Shown: positions 11,055-20,904 of the stretch, one piece after another
Numbering within the stretch: the stretch's first letter is position 1
How the letters are laid out: each line of letters starts with the position of its first letter
NCBI RefSeq assembly: GCF_004005475.1
Contig: NZ_RZTZ01000002.1
Span: 372,001-436,000, forward strand
From: Niallia taxi
GTDB taxonomy: Bacteria; Bacillota; Bacilli; Bacillales; Cytobacillaceae
Direction: 5' to 3'
Length of the DNA stretch: 64,000 bases
Made by a program: the position numbers and the translations under genes
The notes under the pieces: model-generated
Seen by the model: only the letters and a program-made list of their open reading frames with translations
Told to the model about the DNA's origin: nothing
Database searches by the model: none

Positions 11055-11933
11055 ATGAATATTCAAAACATGATTTTAACACTGCAAAAGCATTGGTCAG
11101 ATTATGGTTGTATTTTAATGCAGGCATATGATGTAGAAAAAGGGGCTGGAACAATGAGCCCTTATACCTTCTTAAGAGCAATCGGCCCTGAGCCTTGGAA
11201 TGTGGCTTATGTTGAGCCATCCAGAAGACCTGCTGATGGACGTTACGGGGAGAATCCTAACCGTTTGTATCAGCATCACCAATTCCAGGTTATCATGAAG
11301 CCATCACCAGATAATATTCAAGAATTGTATTTGGACTCTCTTAAAGCGCTTGGTATTAACCCGCTTGAGCATGATATCCGTTTTGTTGAGGATAACTGGG
11401 AAAACCCATCACTAGGATGTGCTGGGTTAGGCTGGGAAGTTTGGCTTGACGGGATGGAAATCACTCAATTCACATACTTCCAACAGGTCGGCGGTTTAGA
11501 GTGTAAGCCTGTTTCTGTTGAAATCACGTATGGTATTGAAAGATTGGCTTCTTATATTCAAGATAAAGAAAATGTATTTGATCTAGAGTGGACAGACGGC
11601 TTTACAATCAGAGACATCTTCTACCAACCAGAATTTGAGCATAGTAAATATACATTTGAAACGTCAGATGTGGATATGCTTTTCCACTTGTTTAGCGTAT
11701 ACGAAAAAGAAGCGCATCGCCAAATGGATGAAGGACTTGTGCATCCGGCATATGACTATGTATTAAAATGCTCTCATGTCTTCAACCTTCTTGACGCAAG
11801 AGGTGCCATTTCTGTTACAGAGCGCACAGGCTATATTGGAAGATGCCGGACGCTTGCACGTAAAGTTGCTAAAACATTTTATGAAGAGCGTGAGAAATTA
11901 GGATTCCCTATTTTAAAAGGCAAGGAGGTTTGA
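11055..11933 (+). CDS. glyQ: Glycyl-tRNA synthetase alpha subunit
   Basis: 292 aa beginning [19 protein letters not shown], the conserved start of bacterial GlyQ. The motif region [26 protein letters not shown] carries class II core residues. The alpha subunit holds the aminoacylation site and forms an alpha2beta2 enzyme with GlyS. ATG 11055 lies behind GGAGG at 11039–11043; the TTG at 11037 overlaps that site and is rejected. Controlled by the upstream T-box. Confidence 0.97.
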   Translation: MNIQNMILTLQKHWSDYGCILMQAYDVEKGAGTMSPYTFLRAIGPEPWNVAYVEPSRRPADGRYGENPNRLYQHHQFQVIMKPSPDNIQELYLDSLKALGINPLEHDIRFVEDNWENPSLGCAGLGWEVWLDGMEITQFTYFQQVGGLECKPVSVEITYGIERLASYIQDKENVFDLEWTDGFTIRDIFYQPEFEHSKYTFETSDVDMLFHLFSVYEKEAHRQMDEGLVHPAYDYVLKCSHVFNLLDARGAISVTERTGYIGRCRTLARKVAKTFYEEREKLGFPILKGKEV

Positions 11934-11938
11934 TTAGC

Positions 11939-14005
11939 ATGAGTAAAAAAGATTTATTGCTAGAGATCGGTTTAGAAGAAATGCCTGCCCGTTTTGTCAC
12001 AAGCAGCATGAACAGCTTAAAAGAAAAGGTGGAAGCATGGCTGAATGAAAAACAATTGCAATTTGATGCAATTGAAGCATTCTCTACACCAAGACGCCTT
12101 GCAATTCTCGTTTCTCAAGCAGATGAAGCACAAAAGGATATTGAGGAAGAAGCAAAAGGCCCTGCTAAAAAGATTGCTCTTGATGAAAAAGGGGAATGGT
12201 CGAAGGCAGCTGCAGGCTTTACTAGAGGTCAAGGTGCGACGGTTGAAGATATTTATTTCAAGGAAATCAATGGTGTGGAATATGCACATGTAAAAAAATT
12301 CATTAAAGGCCAAGCAACAATTGATTTGCTGCCTGCATTAAAAGACATCATTTTAAGCTTGACGTTCCCAAAAAATATGCGTTGGGCAAATAATGACCTT
12401 CGTTATATTCGTCCAATTAAATGGATTGTTGCATTATTTGGGGATACAGTCGTTCCATTTTCGATTACAGGTGTGGAAACAGACCGTAAATCGCTTGGTC
12501 ACCGTTTCCTTGGAGGAGAAATCAGCTTTACACAGCCAAGCAATTATAAAGAAGCATTGCTAAGTCAGTTTGTCATTGCAAACCCTGAAGAACGTAAAGA
12601 AGCTATTCTCTCGCAAATTAAAAAAATTGCTGAAGAAAATGATTGGATTATCCCAATTGATGCAGATTTGTTGGAAGAAGTTAATAATCTAGTTGAATAT
12701 CCGACAGCTCTTTTCGGTAAGTTTGAAGAAGCCTTTTTAGAGCTTCCAACAGAAGTGTTGATTACAAGCATGAAGGAGCATCAGCGCTACTTCCCTGTTA
12801 AATCAAAGGATAATACATTGCTTCCTTACTTTATTACAGTTCGCAATGGTGACCATAACCATTTAGAAAAGGTTGCAAAAGGGAATGAAAAAGTATTAAG
12901 AGCTCGTCTTGCAGATGCTGCGTTCTTCTATAAAGAAGATCAAAAGCAGGATATTGACAAGCTTTTGGCGAAGTTACAATCCATCGTATATCATGAAGAA
13001 ATAGGCACACTTTCAGAAAAAGTTGCAAGAGTACAAGGGCTAACAAATAACATTGCTGATACGCTTAACTTCTCAGCAGATGAAAAGAAAAACGCAGATC
13101 GTGCTGCCCAAATCTCAAAATTTGACCTTGTTACAAACATGGTTTATGAATTTCCAGAGCTACAAGGGCTTATGGGTGAAAAATATGCCCTTCAAAAAGG
13201 GGAAGCTCCTGCTGTTGCTAAGGCAATTAACGAACACTATATGCCGAGACACGCAGACGATAACACTGCCTCAAGCAATGAAGGTGCAGCACTTGCTCTT
13301 GCAGAAAAATTGGATACAATCGTTTCCTTCTTTGCTATTGGCTTAATTCCAACTGGTTCACAAGACCCTTATGCGCTGCGCAGACAGGCTACAGGTGTTG
13401 TACAGACATTGATGGATAAAGAGTGGGATTTATCTTTAGAGGAGCTTGTCTCACTTGCAATGCATAATGTAAAAGGCTTTGCAAAAACGTCTGAAGAAGA
13501 ACTGCATAAAAATATTATCGATTTCTTTAAGGCTCGTATTAAGCATATCCTTCAAGCAGAAGGCATTCGTTACGATTTAATTGATGCAGTCCTTGGTGAT
13601 ACACTTGGCAGTCCTGCAAGCCTGCTTAAAAAGGCTAAGGTGCTTGATAGCCATAAAGATGATGCTAACTTCAAAAATGGTATTGAAGCATTGGCACGTG
13701 TCATTAATATTTCCAAAAAAGCAGAAGTTAAAGGCTCTGTTAATTCTTCCTTGTTTGAGAATGACGAGGAAGGCAGCTTGTTCCGAGCAGTGCAATCAGT
13801 GAAGGAGAAACTGACAAAGGATACAGAGGAAGATGTATACTTCACTTTGCTGCTCTCTCTTGAATCATCCATTGCCTCGTATTTTGACAACACAATGGTA
13901 ATGTCAGATAACCCGTCCTTAAAAGAAAATAGATTAAATCAAATGACAGAGCTGGCAGATATAATAAAAGGCTTTGCTAATGTATCTGAAATAATGGTGA
14001 AATAA
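11939..14005 (+). CDS. glyS: Glycyl-tRNA synthetase beta subunit
   Basis: 688 aa, full family length. It starts MSKKDLLLEIGLEEMPARF, the conserved GlyS N-terminus, and ends in the helical anticodon-binding region. The beta subunit contributes tRNA recognition to the alpha2beta2 glycyl-tRNA synthetase. ATG 11939 is 9 bases after AAGGAGGT, 5 bp past the glyQ stop. The operon ends at the 14008–14044 hairpin. Confidence 0.97.
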   Translation: MSKKDLLLEIGLEEMPARFVTSSMNSLKEKVEAWLNEKQLQFDAIEAFSTPRRLAILVSQADEAQKDIEEEAKGPAKKIALDEKGEWSKAAAGFTRGQGATVEDIYFKEINGVEYAHVKKFIKGQATIDLLPALKDIILSLTFPKNMRWANNDLRYIRPIKWIVALFGDTVVPFSITGVETDRKSLGHRFLGGEISFTQPSNYKEALLSQFVIANPEERKEAILSQIKKIAEENDWIIPIDADLLEEVNNLVEYPTALFGKFEEAFLELPTEVLITSMKEHQRYFPVKSKDNTLLPYFITVRNGDHNHLEKVAKGNEKVLRARLADAAFFYKEDQKQDIDKLLAKLQSIVYHEEIGTLSEKVARVQGLTNNIADTLNFSADEKKNADRAAQISKFDLVTNMVYEFPELQGLMGEKYALQKGEAPAVAKAINEHYMPRHADDNTASSNEGAALALAEKLDTIVSFFAIGLIPTGSQDPYALRRQATGVVQTLMDKEWDLSLEELVSLAMHNVKGFAKTSEEELHKNIIDFFKARIKHILQAEGIRYDLIDAVLGDTLGSPASLLKKAKVLDSHKDDANFKNGIEALARVINISKKAEVKGSVNSSLFENDEEGSLFRAVQSVKEKLTKDTEEDVYFTLLLSLESSIASYFDNTMVMSDNPSLKENRLNQMTELADIIKGFANVSEIMVK

Positions 14006-14007
14006 AA

Positions 14008-14044
14008 AAAGTGTGGTGGAGATTTCTCCACCTACTTTATTTTT
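14008..14044 (+). terminator. Terminator after glyS
   Basis: 8-bp stem GGTGGAGA/TCTCCACC (14015–14022, 14025–14032) extended by AAAGT/ACTTT, then a T-rich tract interrupted by one A. Confidence 0.7.
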
Positions 14045-14104
14045 AAATGACTTCCCAGAAGCCGTCAGAAAGACGCTTTACTTTGCGAAGGTGGTGAATG
14101 AACG

Positions 14105-14719
14105 ATAAAACTGAATAAACGCCAACAGCAAATCGTGGAAATCGTAAAAGCGAATGGTCCAATAACGGGAGAGCATATTGCTGAAAACTTACATTTAACG
14201 AGAGCAACATTACGTCCTGATCTTGCCATCTTGACAATGGCTGGATTTCTCGATGCAAGGCCTCGTGTCGGCTATTTTTATACTGGCAAAACGTCAGAGC
14301 AATCAGAAAGAATTGGTAACCTGTATGTGAAGGATTATTATTCCTGTCCTGTTGTAGCAAGTGATACAACATCTGTATATGATGCAATTGTTACGATGTT
14401 TACAGAAGATGTCGGAACAATCTTTATCGTTGATGCTAATAATGCTCTTGCAGGTGTTGTTTCAAGAAAGGACATGCTAAGGGCAAGTATTGGCAAGCAG
14501 GAATTGTCGTCATTGCCTGTTACCATTATCATGACAAGAATGCCGAACATCACGTATTGTTACTTGGACGACAAGCTAGTTGATGTCGGCAAAAAGCTGA
14601 TAGAGAGAGAAATAGATTCTCTGCCTGTTGTAAAAGAGGAGCAAGATGGTTTTAAAGTAATCGGACGAGTGACAAAGACAAATATAACGAAAGCACTTGT
14701 GAACTTATCCAATGAATAA
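14105..14719 (+). CDS. ccpN: Transcriptional repressor CcpN (start codon abnormal)
   Basis: About 204 aa. The conserved N-terminal HTH (KLNKRQQQIVEIVKANGPIT..., then LTRATLRPDLA) is followed by two CBS domains (about residues 80–200). CcpN represses gluconeogenic genes gapB and pckA and the sRNA SR1 on glycolytic carbon, sensing ATP/ADP. No ATG, GTG or TTG precedes the conserved HTH in frame. The open frame after the stop at 14099–14101 offers only ATA (14105), CTG (14111) or the internal GTG (14135), which would remove 10 conserved residues. AAGGTGGTG at 14088–14096 is 8 bases before the ATA. A one-base insertion in the AAAA run at 14107–14110 is the alternative: without it, ATG 14098 would read MNDKLNKRQQQ. 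ppsR follows at once. Confidence 0.85.
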   Translation: MKLNKRQQQIVEIVKANGPITGEHIAENLHLTRATLRPDLAILTMAGFLDARPRVGYFYTGKTSEQSERIGNLYVKDYYSCPVVASDTTSVYDAIVTMFTEDVGTIFIVDANNALAGVVSRKDMLRASIGKQELSSLPVTIIMTRMPNITYCYLDDKLVDVGKKLIEREIDSLPVVKEEQDGFKVIGRVTKTNITKALVNLSNE

Positions 14720-14738
14720 ATAGAAGGAGGAAGTTTTC

Positions 14739-15566
14739 ATGACTGAAAGGCAAATCATTTATGTAGTATCCGATTCTGTCGGAGAGACAGCAGAACTCGT
14801 AACAAAAGCCGCAATAAGTCAGTTTTCCGGTCATAATGTGAATGTATCCATAAAAAGGTTTCCTTTTGTGGAGGATAAGTCAAATATCCGTGATGTGATT
14901 CGTCAGGCCAAACAAGAGCACGGAATGATTGCATATACACTTGTAAAGCCGGAAATGCGGAAATACATGCAGGAGCTTGCTGTTGAAGAAGGAGTATATG
15001 CTGCAGATATCATTGGACCAATCATCGACCAGTTTCAAATGCTATGGGGCAAAACTCCGCTTTTTGAACCAGGTCTAGTCAGAAAGCTGGATGAAGACTA
15101 TTTCAAGAAAGTGGAAGCAATTGAGTTTGCCGTTAAATATGACGATGGAAGGGACCCAAGAGGCTTGGAAAAGGCAGACATTATTTTGCTTGGTGTATCC
15201 AGAACCTCTAAGACACCTCTATCACAGTTTCTTGCCCATAAGCGGGTGAAGGTTGCTAATGTGCCGATTGTCCCTGAAGTAGACCCTCCGAAGGAATTAT
15301 TTGAGGTTCCAGCACATAAATGCTTTGGTTTAAAGATCAGCCCTAAAAAGCTGAATAATATTCGTAAGGAGAGATTAATTTCCTTAGGGTTAAGCGATAG
15401 TGCAAGCTATGCGCAAATTGAACGTATTGAGCAGGAAATGGCTTATTTCGAAAATATTGTGGACAAAATAAAATGCCCTGTCATTGATGTGACAAATAAA
15501 GCTGTTGAAGAGACAGCAAATATTATTTTTAATTTATATTACCGCGCTAAAAACAATCATTTTTAA
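14739..15566 (+). CDS. ppsR: Pyruvate, phosphate dikinase regulatory protein (YqfL/PpsR)
   Basis: 275 aa of the DUF299 family. The N-terminal [21 protein letters not shown] and the P-loop-like [13 protein letters not shown] (about residues 150–162) are the family hallmarks. The enzyme is a bifunctional ADP-dependent kinase/phosphorylase that inactivates and reactivates PPDK or PEP synthase. The B. subtilis homologue YqfL modulates CcpN activity, which fits its place 19 bp after ccpN. The start ATG follows GGAGGA. Confidence 0.93.
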   Translation: MTERQIIYVVSDSVGETAELVTKAAISQFSGHNVNVSIKRFPFVEDKSNIRDVIRQAKQEHGMIAYTLVKPEMRKYMQELAVEEGVYAADIIGPIIDQFQMLWGKTPLFEPGLVRKLDEDYFKKVEAIEFAVKYDDGRDPRGLEKADIILLGVSRTSKTPLSQFLAHKRVKVANVPIVPEVDPPKELFEVPAHKCFGLKISPKKLNNIRKERLISLGLSDSASYAQIERIEQEMAYFENIVDKIKCPVIDVTNKAVEETANIIFNLYYRAKNNHF

Positions 15567-15885
15567 AATAAAAAAACCGCAGAAGAATCGTGCTCTGCAG
15601 TTAATAAAAGCTGGATTATTTTTTTAATGCAAATTCCTAACCTTTTCTCGAAAAATACTGTTGTTTTTTTCGGAAAACTTATGGTATTAAGCTAAATTAT
15701 GTACTATAATAGAAAATTGTGATAAAAAAGTATTGTAAATAGGTTTAGAGTTGGCTCATAAGGAATAAACTATTTACTGTGAGAAGTCAAGAGGAAGAAA
15801 AAAATAATTTTCGACAACGACTCTTTCCATGAAAAAGTATTCATGAAAGAAGGAATATATGGAGTGATGTAGAATTAGTAGTACA
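15567..15885. other. Intergenic region ppsR–yqxD (319 bp)
   Basis: Arms near 15577–15585 and 15594–15602 (one mismatch) make a terminator-like stem whose T-run lies on the minus-strand side, so it would stop leftward rather than ppsR transcripts. A perfect TATAAT at 15705–15710 lacks a good -35 (TGGTAT at 17 bp). GGAGTG at 15861–15866 is the nearest ribosome site to yqxD. No gene is seen. Confidence 0.5.
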
Positions 15886-16341
15886 TTGGATAAATGCATC
15901 ATATATGTTGACGCTGATTCTTGTCCTGTGAAAGAAGAAATTGTCGAAATGGCTAAAAGCAGATCTATTGAGGTAATTTTTATCGCTTCCTATGCTCACA
16001 TGAAACGGCATGAAGACGGAACAAACTGGAAGTATGTTGACAGTAGCAAGGAAGCAGTAGATATGTTTATTATGAATGCCGTAAAGGCAAATGATGTAGT
16101 AGTAACACAGGATATTGGACTGGCAGCAACACTGCTGCCCAAAAGAGTTTATGTTCTTACTCCAAGAGGGATTATCCTTGAGGAAAAAGATATTGGGACA
16201 GCTCTGGATATGCGCTATCTTTCTGCTAAAGCAAGAAGAAGAGGCATATACGGAAAAGGACCTAAGCCATTTGAAGAAAAGGATCGGCAGAAATTCAAAA
16301 AAAGTTTCGGAATCGTTTTGTCGAAAGTTGCAGGAGAATAA
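15886..16341 (+). CDS. yqxD: YqxD/YaiI family protein (DUF188, UPF0178)
   Basis: 151 aa. The N-terminus IIYVDADSCPVK (about residues 5–16) and central VVVTQDIGLAATLL (about 71–84) are diagnostic of the DUF188 PIN-like family, whose function is uncharacterised. The annotated TTG at 15886 lies 19 bases after the only ribosome site (GGAGTG). An in-frame ATT at 15874, the rare infC-type start, would have 7-base spacing and add four residues, so the start is uncertain. It precedes dnaG, as in B. subtilis. Confidence 0.85.
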   Translation: MDKCIIYVDADSCPVKEEIVEMAKSRSIEVIFIASYAHMKRHEDGTNWKYVDSSKEAVDMFIMNAVKANDVVVTQDIGLAATLLPKRVYVLTPRGIILEEKDIGTALDMRYLSAKARRRGIYGKGPKPFEEKDRQKFKKSFGIVLSKVAGE

Positions 16342-16400
16342 GCTGATTGTGTCGAATGTCTTATGTATAGGAATGTTAGTAGTAGGGAGATGTGTTGAAA

Positions 16401-18209
16401 ATGGTTGAGCGCATTCCTGATGAGAAAGTAAACGAGGTCAAACAGGCAATTGACATAGTTGATGTCATTGGGGAGCATGTTGCACTAACAAAGCAAGGAC
16501 GCAATTATTTGGGATTGTGTCCATTTCATGGCGAAAAAACCCCCTCATTTTCCGTTTCACCTGAAAAGCAGATATTTCATTGCTTTGGCTGTCACGCAGG
16601 AGGAAATGTATTTACCTTTCTAATGGACTTACAAGGCTATTCCTTTCAGGAAGCAGCTTTCCATCTGGCAGAAAGAGCGAATGTTGATCTCGGTGTAGAA
16701 TTGCAGGAGTCAGGCAATAAGCCTGCCATTTCTAAAGACTTCCAGCAAATGCTGGATGCTCACGATCAGTTAACTAAATTTTACCATCATATTCTTGTAA
16801 ATACAACGGATGCTGAGCATGCTTTACAGTATTTGCTTGACAGGGGCTTTACAAGAGAGGTCATTGAGAAGTTTCAAATTGGCTATGCACCGAATCAGTG
16901 GGATTTTGCGGTGAAATATCTAAAGAAATATGACGCTTCATTAATGGAAAAAGCCGGTTTAATTATTAAAAGTGAAAAAGGGGATAAATATTTTGACCGC
17001 TTCCGCGATCGGATAATGTTTCCTATTTATGATCGTAATGGCAATCCAATTGCATTTTCCGGACGTACACTAGGGGACTCAACTCCCAAATATTTAAACA
17101 GTCCGGAGACACCAATTTTTAATAAAAGCAGTACCCTATATAATTTTCATATGGCGAGGCCAAGCATAAGAAAAACACAGCATTCTGTCCTGTTTGAGGG
17201 ATTTGCTGATGTGATTGCTGCTAACCGTGCAGGTGTGGAAAACAGTGTCGGGACGATGGGAACATCCCTAACGGATGAGCATCTTGCTATTTTAAAGCGA
17301 AATTCCCGAACGATAACCATTTGCTATGATTCAGACTCAGCAGGAATCGAAGCAGCCTACCGTGCAGGAAAAATGCTTGCTGGTGCCAATTGTACCGTTA
17401 AGGTTGCCATGCTTCCAGATGGTCTGGATCCGGATGATTACCTTAACAAATATGGGGAAGAAAAACTGCAGCATGAAATCATGCAGGCGAGCGTTCCGTT
17501 TATGAGCTTTAAGCTCATATATCATCGCAGAGGAAAAAATCTGCAAAATGAAGGAGATAAGCTTAGCTATATAGAACAAGTATTGGGAGAAATAGCTCAG
17601 CTTGGGAATGCAGTCGAAAAAGACCTTTATTTAAGGCAGCTGTCATCGGAATTTTCCATCTCTCTCGATGCATTAAAAATGCAGGAGGAAGAGCTTGCCG
17701 GCAGGCAAACAATAAATAAGCCAAATAAAAGCATTAATGCGCCAGTTAAGCAATATAGTGTAAGAAAAAGATCCAACCACTTATTGCCGGCATACCATAC
17801 TGCCGAACGAAGGCTGATTGCCCATATGCTAAAAAGTGAGGATATTGTATTGAAGGTCCGGGAAGCTTTACAGGACAGGACATTCAATATTGATGAACAT
17901 CAAGCGATTTTCACTTATTTGTTGGCTTTTTATGAAACAGGACAAAGTTCGGATTCAAGCGCCTTCCTTAATTTCATCCGTGACGGTGAACTGCAGCGGA
18001 TTGTGGCAGACATTGACATGATGGAAGTAAATGAGGAGGTCAGCGATCAAGAGCTTACCGATTATTTAAAGCAGCTGTTGAATTACGAAAAAATGCTGGA
18101 AATTAATGAAAAGAAAGCATTGCAAAAAGAAGCAGAGCGACAAAATGATTTTCTAAAGGCAGCAGAAATAGGAATGGAAGTCATGTTGTTAGTAAAATCA
18201 TTAAAATAA
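16401..18209 (+). CDS. dnaG: DNA primase
   Basis: 602 aa. An N-terminal zinc ribbon [12 protein letters not shown]...[10 protein letters not shown] (about 37–70) is followed by a TOPRIM domain with [16 protein letters not shown] (about 257–272) and the acidic CYDSDSAG motif, then a C-terminal helicase-binding domain. It makes RNA primers at the replication fork. ATG 16401 is preferred: GGGAG at 16385–16389 is 11 bases upstream and [10 protein letters not shown] matches homologues; GTG 16392 and TTG 16395 lie too near the ribosome site. It heads the dnaG-sigA macromolecular-synthesis pair. Confidence 0.96.
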   Translation: MVERIPDEKVNEVKQAIDIVDVIGEHVALTKQGRNYLGLCPFHGEKTPSFSVSPEKQIFHCFGCHAGGNVFTFLMDLQGYSFQEAAFHLAERANVDLGVELQESGNKPAISKDFQQMLDAHDQLTKFYHHILVNTTDAEHALQYLLDRGFTREVIEKFQIGYAPNQWDFAVKYLKKYDASLMEKAGLIIKSEKGDKYFDRFRDRIMFPIYDRNGNPIAFSGRTLGDSTPKYLNSPETPIFNKSSTLYNFHMARPSIRKTQHSVLFEGFADVIAANRAGVENSVGTMGTSLTDEHLAILKRNSRTITICYDSDSAGIEAAYRAGKMLAGANCTVKVAMLPDGLDPDDYLNKYGEEKLQHEIMQASVPFMSFKLIYHRRGKNLQNEGDKLSYIEQVLGEIAQLGNAVEKDLYLRQLSSEFSISLDALKMQEEELAGRQTINKPNKSINAPVKQYSVRKRSNHLLPAYHTAERRLIAHMLKSEDIVLKVREALQDRTFNIDEHQAIFTYLLAFYETGQSSDSSAFLNFIRDGELQRIVADIDMMEVNEEVSDQELTDYLKQLLNYEKMLEINEKKALQKEAERQNDFLKAAEIGMEVMLLVKSLK

Positions 18210-18246
18210 ATTTGATTGTCTTGATTTTTTGGAAGGAGGGGGACAT

Positions 18247-19371
18247 ATGGCTGAAAAGTCAGCCCGTTCAAAAGAGGTTGAAACGGAATTGACCCTTGAT
18301 CAGGTAAAGGAACAATTAACAGAAGTTGGAAAGAAAACTGGGGTGCTTGCATATGATGATATTGCAGAAAAATTAGCCAGTTTTGAATTAGACTCCCATC
18401 AAATGGATGAGTTCTATGAAGTATTAGGTGATCAAGGAATAGAGCTTGTTGGAGATGGCGAGGATGAGCCACCGAATGTTCAAGAGCTTGCAAAAGGCGA
18501 GGAAGAGTTCGATCTTAATGATTTAAGTGTGCCTCCTGGCGTTAAAATAAATGACCCTGTACGTATGTACTTAAAGGAAATTGGTCGTGTAGACCTACTT
18601 TCCGCAAAAGAAGAAATTGTATTGGCAAAGCGCATCATGGAAGGCGATGAAGAAGCAAAACGACGCCTTGCAGAAGCAAACTTAAGACTTGTAGTAAGTA
18701 TCGCGAAGCGTTATGTCGGCCGCGGAATGATGTTCCTTGATTTGATTCAGGAAGGTAATATGGGCCTAATCAAAGCAGTTGAAAAATTCGACTACGAAAA
18801 AGGATTTAAATTCAGTACGTATGCGACATGGTGGATTCGCCAGGCAATTACAAGAGCAATTGCGGACCAAGCCCGCACAATTCGTATTCCAGTCCATATG
18901 GTCGAAACAATTAACAAATTGATTCGTGTTCAGCGTCAGTTGCTTCAGGACTTAGGCCGCGAACCGACTCCAGAAGAAATTGGAGAAGATATGGATCTTA
19001 CACCAGATAAAGTAAGAGAAATCTTAAAGATTGCACAAGAGCCTGTTTCCTTGGAAACACCGATCGGGGAAGAAGATGATTCTCATTTAGGTGATTTCAT
19101 TGAAGACCAAGATGCAACATCTCCATCAGAGCATGCAGCATATGAGCTTCTTAAAGAACAGCTTGAAGATGTTCTTGATACATTAACAGACCGTGAAGAA
19201 AATGTCTTAAGACTTCGTTTTGGTTTGGATGATGGACGTACAAGAACACTTGAAGAAGTCGGAAAAGTATTTGGGGTTACGCGTGAACGTATTCGCCAAA
19301 TTGAAGCTAAAGCACTTAGAAAGCTTAGACATCCTAGCCGCAGCAAAAGACTGAAAGATTTCTTAGAATAA
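18247..19371 (+). CDS. sigA: RNA polymerase primary sigma factor SigA (RpoD)
   Basis: 374 aa. Region 1.1 (about 15–75) is followed by region 2 with [25 protein letters not shown] and the -10-recognition segment [13 protein letters not shown]. Region 3 comes next, then region 4 ending [23 protein letters not shown]. It is the housekeeping sigma factor. ATG 18247 lies behind AAGGAGGGGG; the upstream TTG is inside that site. It follows dnaG by 37 bp. Confidence 0.98.
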   Translation: MAEKSARSKEVETELTLDQVKEQLTEVGKKTGVLAYDDIAEKLASFELDSHQMDEFYEVLGDQGIELVGDGEDEPPNVQELAKGEEEFDLNDLSVPPGVKINDPVRMYLKEIGRVDLLSAKEEIVLAKRIMEGDEEAKRRLAEANLRLVVSIAKRYVGRGMMFLDLIQEGNMGLIKAVEKFDYEKGFKFSTYATWWIRQAITRAIADQARTIRIPVHMVETINKLIRVQRQLLQDLGREPTPEEIGEDMDLTPDKVREILKIAQEPVSLETPIGEEDDSHLGDFIEDQDATSPSEHAAYELLKEQLEDVLDTLTDREENVLRLRFGLDDGRTRTLEEVGKVFGVTRERIRQIEAKALRKLRHPSRSKRLKDFLE

Positions 19372-19476
19372 GCGAGCAAGTTTAAATTCAAGTAATGATT
19401 GCCAAGAAATAGTTTACTTCTTACAATAGGAGTGACTGTTTCTTTTTTTTTAACCGTATTAACATTAAGGATGGAT

Positions 19477-20034
19477 GTGCTGCTCATGGAGGATAATAGA
19501 AAAACAGTGATTATCCAAGAAATACTTTATTGGAAACAAAATAAAATGCTTCCGGAACATTACTGCGATTATTTGCTCACCCTTTATACAGAAGGCAACA
19601 GAATAGAAGAGGAAGAGCTGCCAAAGCAAAAAGAAAAACAAAAACAAAAACATTATATTTCCAGTGCAATCTTTTTATTGTTTATTCCAATTACAGTAGG
19701 TTTCTTATATTTTACTGAATTGTCTTTCATTTTGCAAATGGCTATTTCACTAATTTTTCTGATAATTTCTGCAGCAGGCATTTACTATTATCAGGTGAAG
19801 GGTCTTGGAAACGATATTCCCGTAACAGTAGCGGCTTTTATTGTCCTGCTGTTCAGTGTTAAAGCTGTACTTGAATATTTTCCTGAACAAATAATATTCT
19901 TATATATTATTTTAGCGATAAATTGTATCATTTGGTTTTGGGTAGGACGAAAATTTAAGCTCATTTATTTTTCGATATCCTCCTATATTGGTTTTCTGAT
20001 GATAGTGCTCCTCGTTTTTATGTCTTTTCGCTAA
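19477..20034 (+). CDS. Hypothetical membrane protein downstream of sigA
   Basis: About 185 aa. A soluble N-terminus (MEDNRKTVIIQEILYWKQNKMLPEHYCDYL) is followed by five or six hydrophobic helices (about residues 60–180). Similar proteins follow sigA in other Bacillaceae, but I know no function. GTG 19477 has AAGGA 5 bases upstream; ATG 19486 is the alternative. The upstream TTG 19399 adds a hydrophobic stretch without a ribosome site. B. subtilis has cytochrome gene cccA nearby; no haem-binding CxxCH is present here. Confidence 0.7.
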   Translation: MLLMEDNRKTVIIQEILYWKQNKMLPEHYCDYLLTLYTEGNRIEEEELPKQKEKQKQKHYISSAIFLLFIPITVGFLYFTELSFILQMAISLIFLIISAAGIYYYQVKGLGNDIPVTVAAFIVLLFSVKAVLEYFPEQIIFLYIILAINCIIWFWVGRKFKLIYFSISSYIGFLMIVLLVFMSFR

Positions 20035-20184
20035 AACGACAATGTGTTTAAAGAGCGTGATTACCAATGCAAGAATTATAAAAAGGTAAATAGTGGTTCT
20101 TATGGAATTCTGAAATTAATTATGTTACAAATAGGTAATAGAATAACTTTGTACAAGAAAAAGCAATGAAATGTGGTGTTAGGG

Positions 20185-20904
20185 ATGAATACAGACAGAT
20201 TATCTAATCGTCTTGAAACAGTGGCAAAATACATACCGGCAGGAGCAAAATTCGCAGATATCGGCTCAGACCATGCTTATTTGCCATGCTATATGCTGAA
20301 AAAACAGAAAGCTTCCTTTGCAATTGCAGGAGAGGTAGTTGATGGGCCGTTTCTATCTGCACAGAAGCAGGTCGTAAATGAAGGCCTCTCAGATGTTATT
20401 TCAGTTAGGAAAGGAAATGGATTGGAAGTCATTAATGATGGAGAAGTAGACTGCATCACAATCGCTGGAATGGGAGGCTCTTTAATAGCGGCAATTTTGG
20501 ATGATGGAAAGGACAAGCTCCGTTCTGTTAAACGACTTGTTCTTCAACCCAATGTTAGCGCCTATTCAATCAGGATTTGGCTTATGGAGAATGACTGGTC
20601 CTTAGTGACAGAAGAAATTATCGAAGAGGACGATAAGATATATGAAGTGCTTGTTGCTGAAAGAGGCGAAGGGAAAAAACCTTATTCTTCTCATATCGAT
20701 GCAGAGCTTCTACTTGGTCCCTATTTAAGCAAAGAAAGAAATCAAGCCTTCCAAAAGAAGTGGAGCATGGAAAAAGCAAACTGGGAAAGAATCATTGGCC
20801 GCTTGGAAACGGCTAATGAAACAGAGGAAACTGCTGCTAAACGACAGGAGCTATCATGGAAAATTGCACTTGTACAGGAGGTACTCGGAAATGAAAGCAA
20901 TTAA
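20185..20904 (+). CDS. trmK: tRNA (adenine(22)-N1)-methyltransferase TrmK
   Basis: 239 aa. The SAM-binding motif FADIGSDHAYLPCYM (about residues 22–36) and ITIAGMGGSLIAAIL (about 92–106) match the TrmK (YqfN) family, which makes m1A22 in bacterial tRNAs. A helical C-terminal domain follows. ATG 20185 is chosen by homology; the upstream site is weak (GGTG). The last 14 bases overlap yqfO, a conserved pair. Confidence 0.93.
   Translation: MNTDRLSNRLETVAKYIPAGAKFADIGSDHAYLPCYMLKKQKASFAIAGEVVDGPFLSAQKQVVNEGLSDVISVRKGNGLEVINDGEVDCITIAGMGGSLIAAILDDGKDKLRSVKRLVLQPNVSAYSIRIWLMENDWSLVTEEIIEEDDKIYEVLVAERGEGKKPYSSHIDAELLLGPYLSKERNQAFQKKWSMEKANWERIIGRLETANETEETAAKRQELSWKIALVQEVLGNESN

Noticed and set aside
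15577-15602. Terminator for ppsR
   Set aside because: The stem has a mismatch and the T-run is on the upstream side; it would act on the minus strand only.
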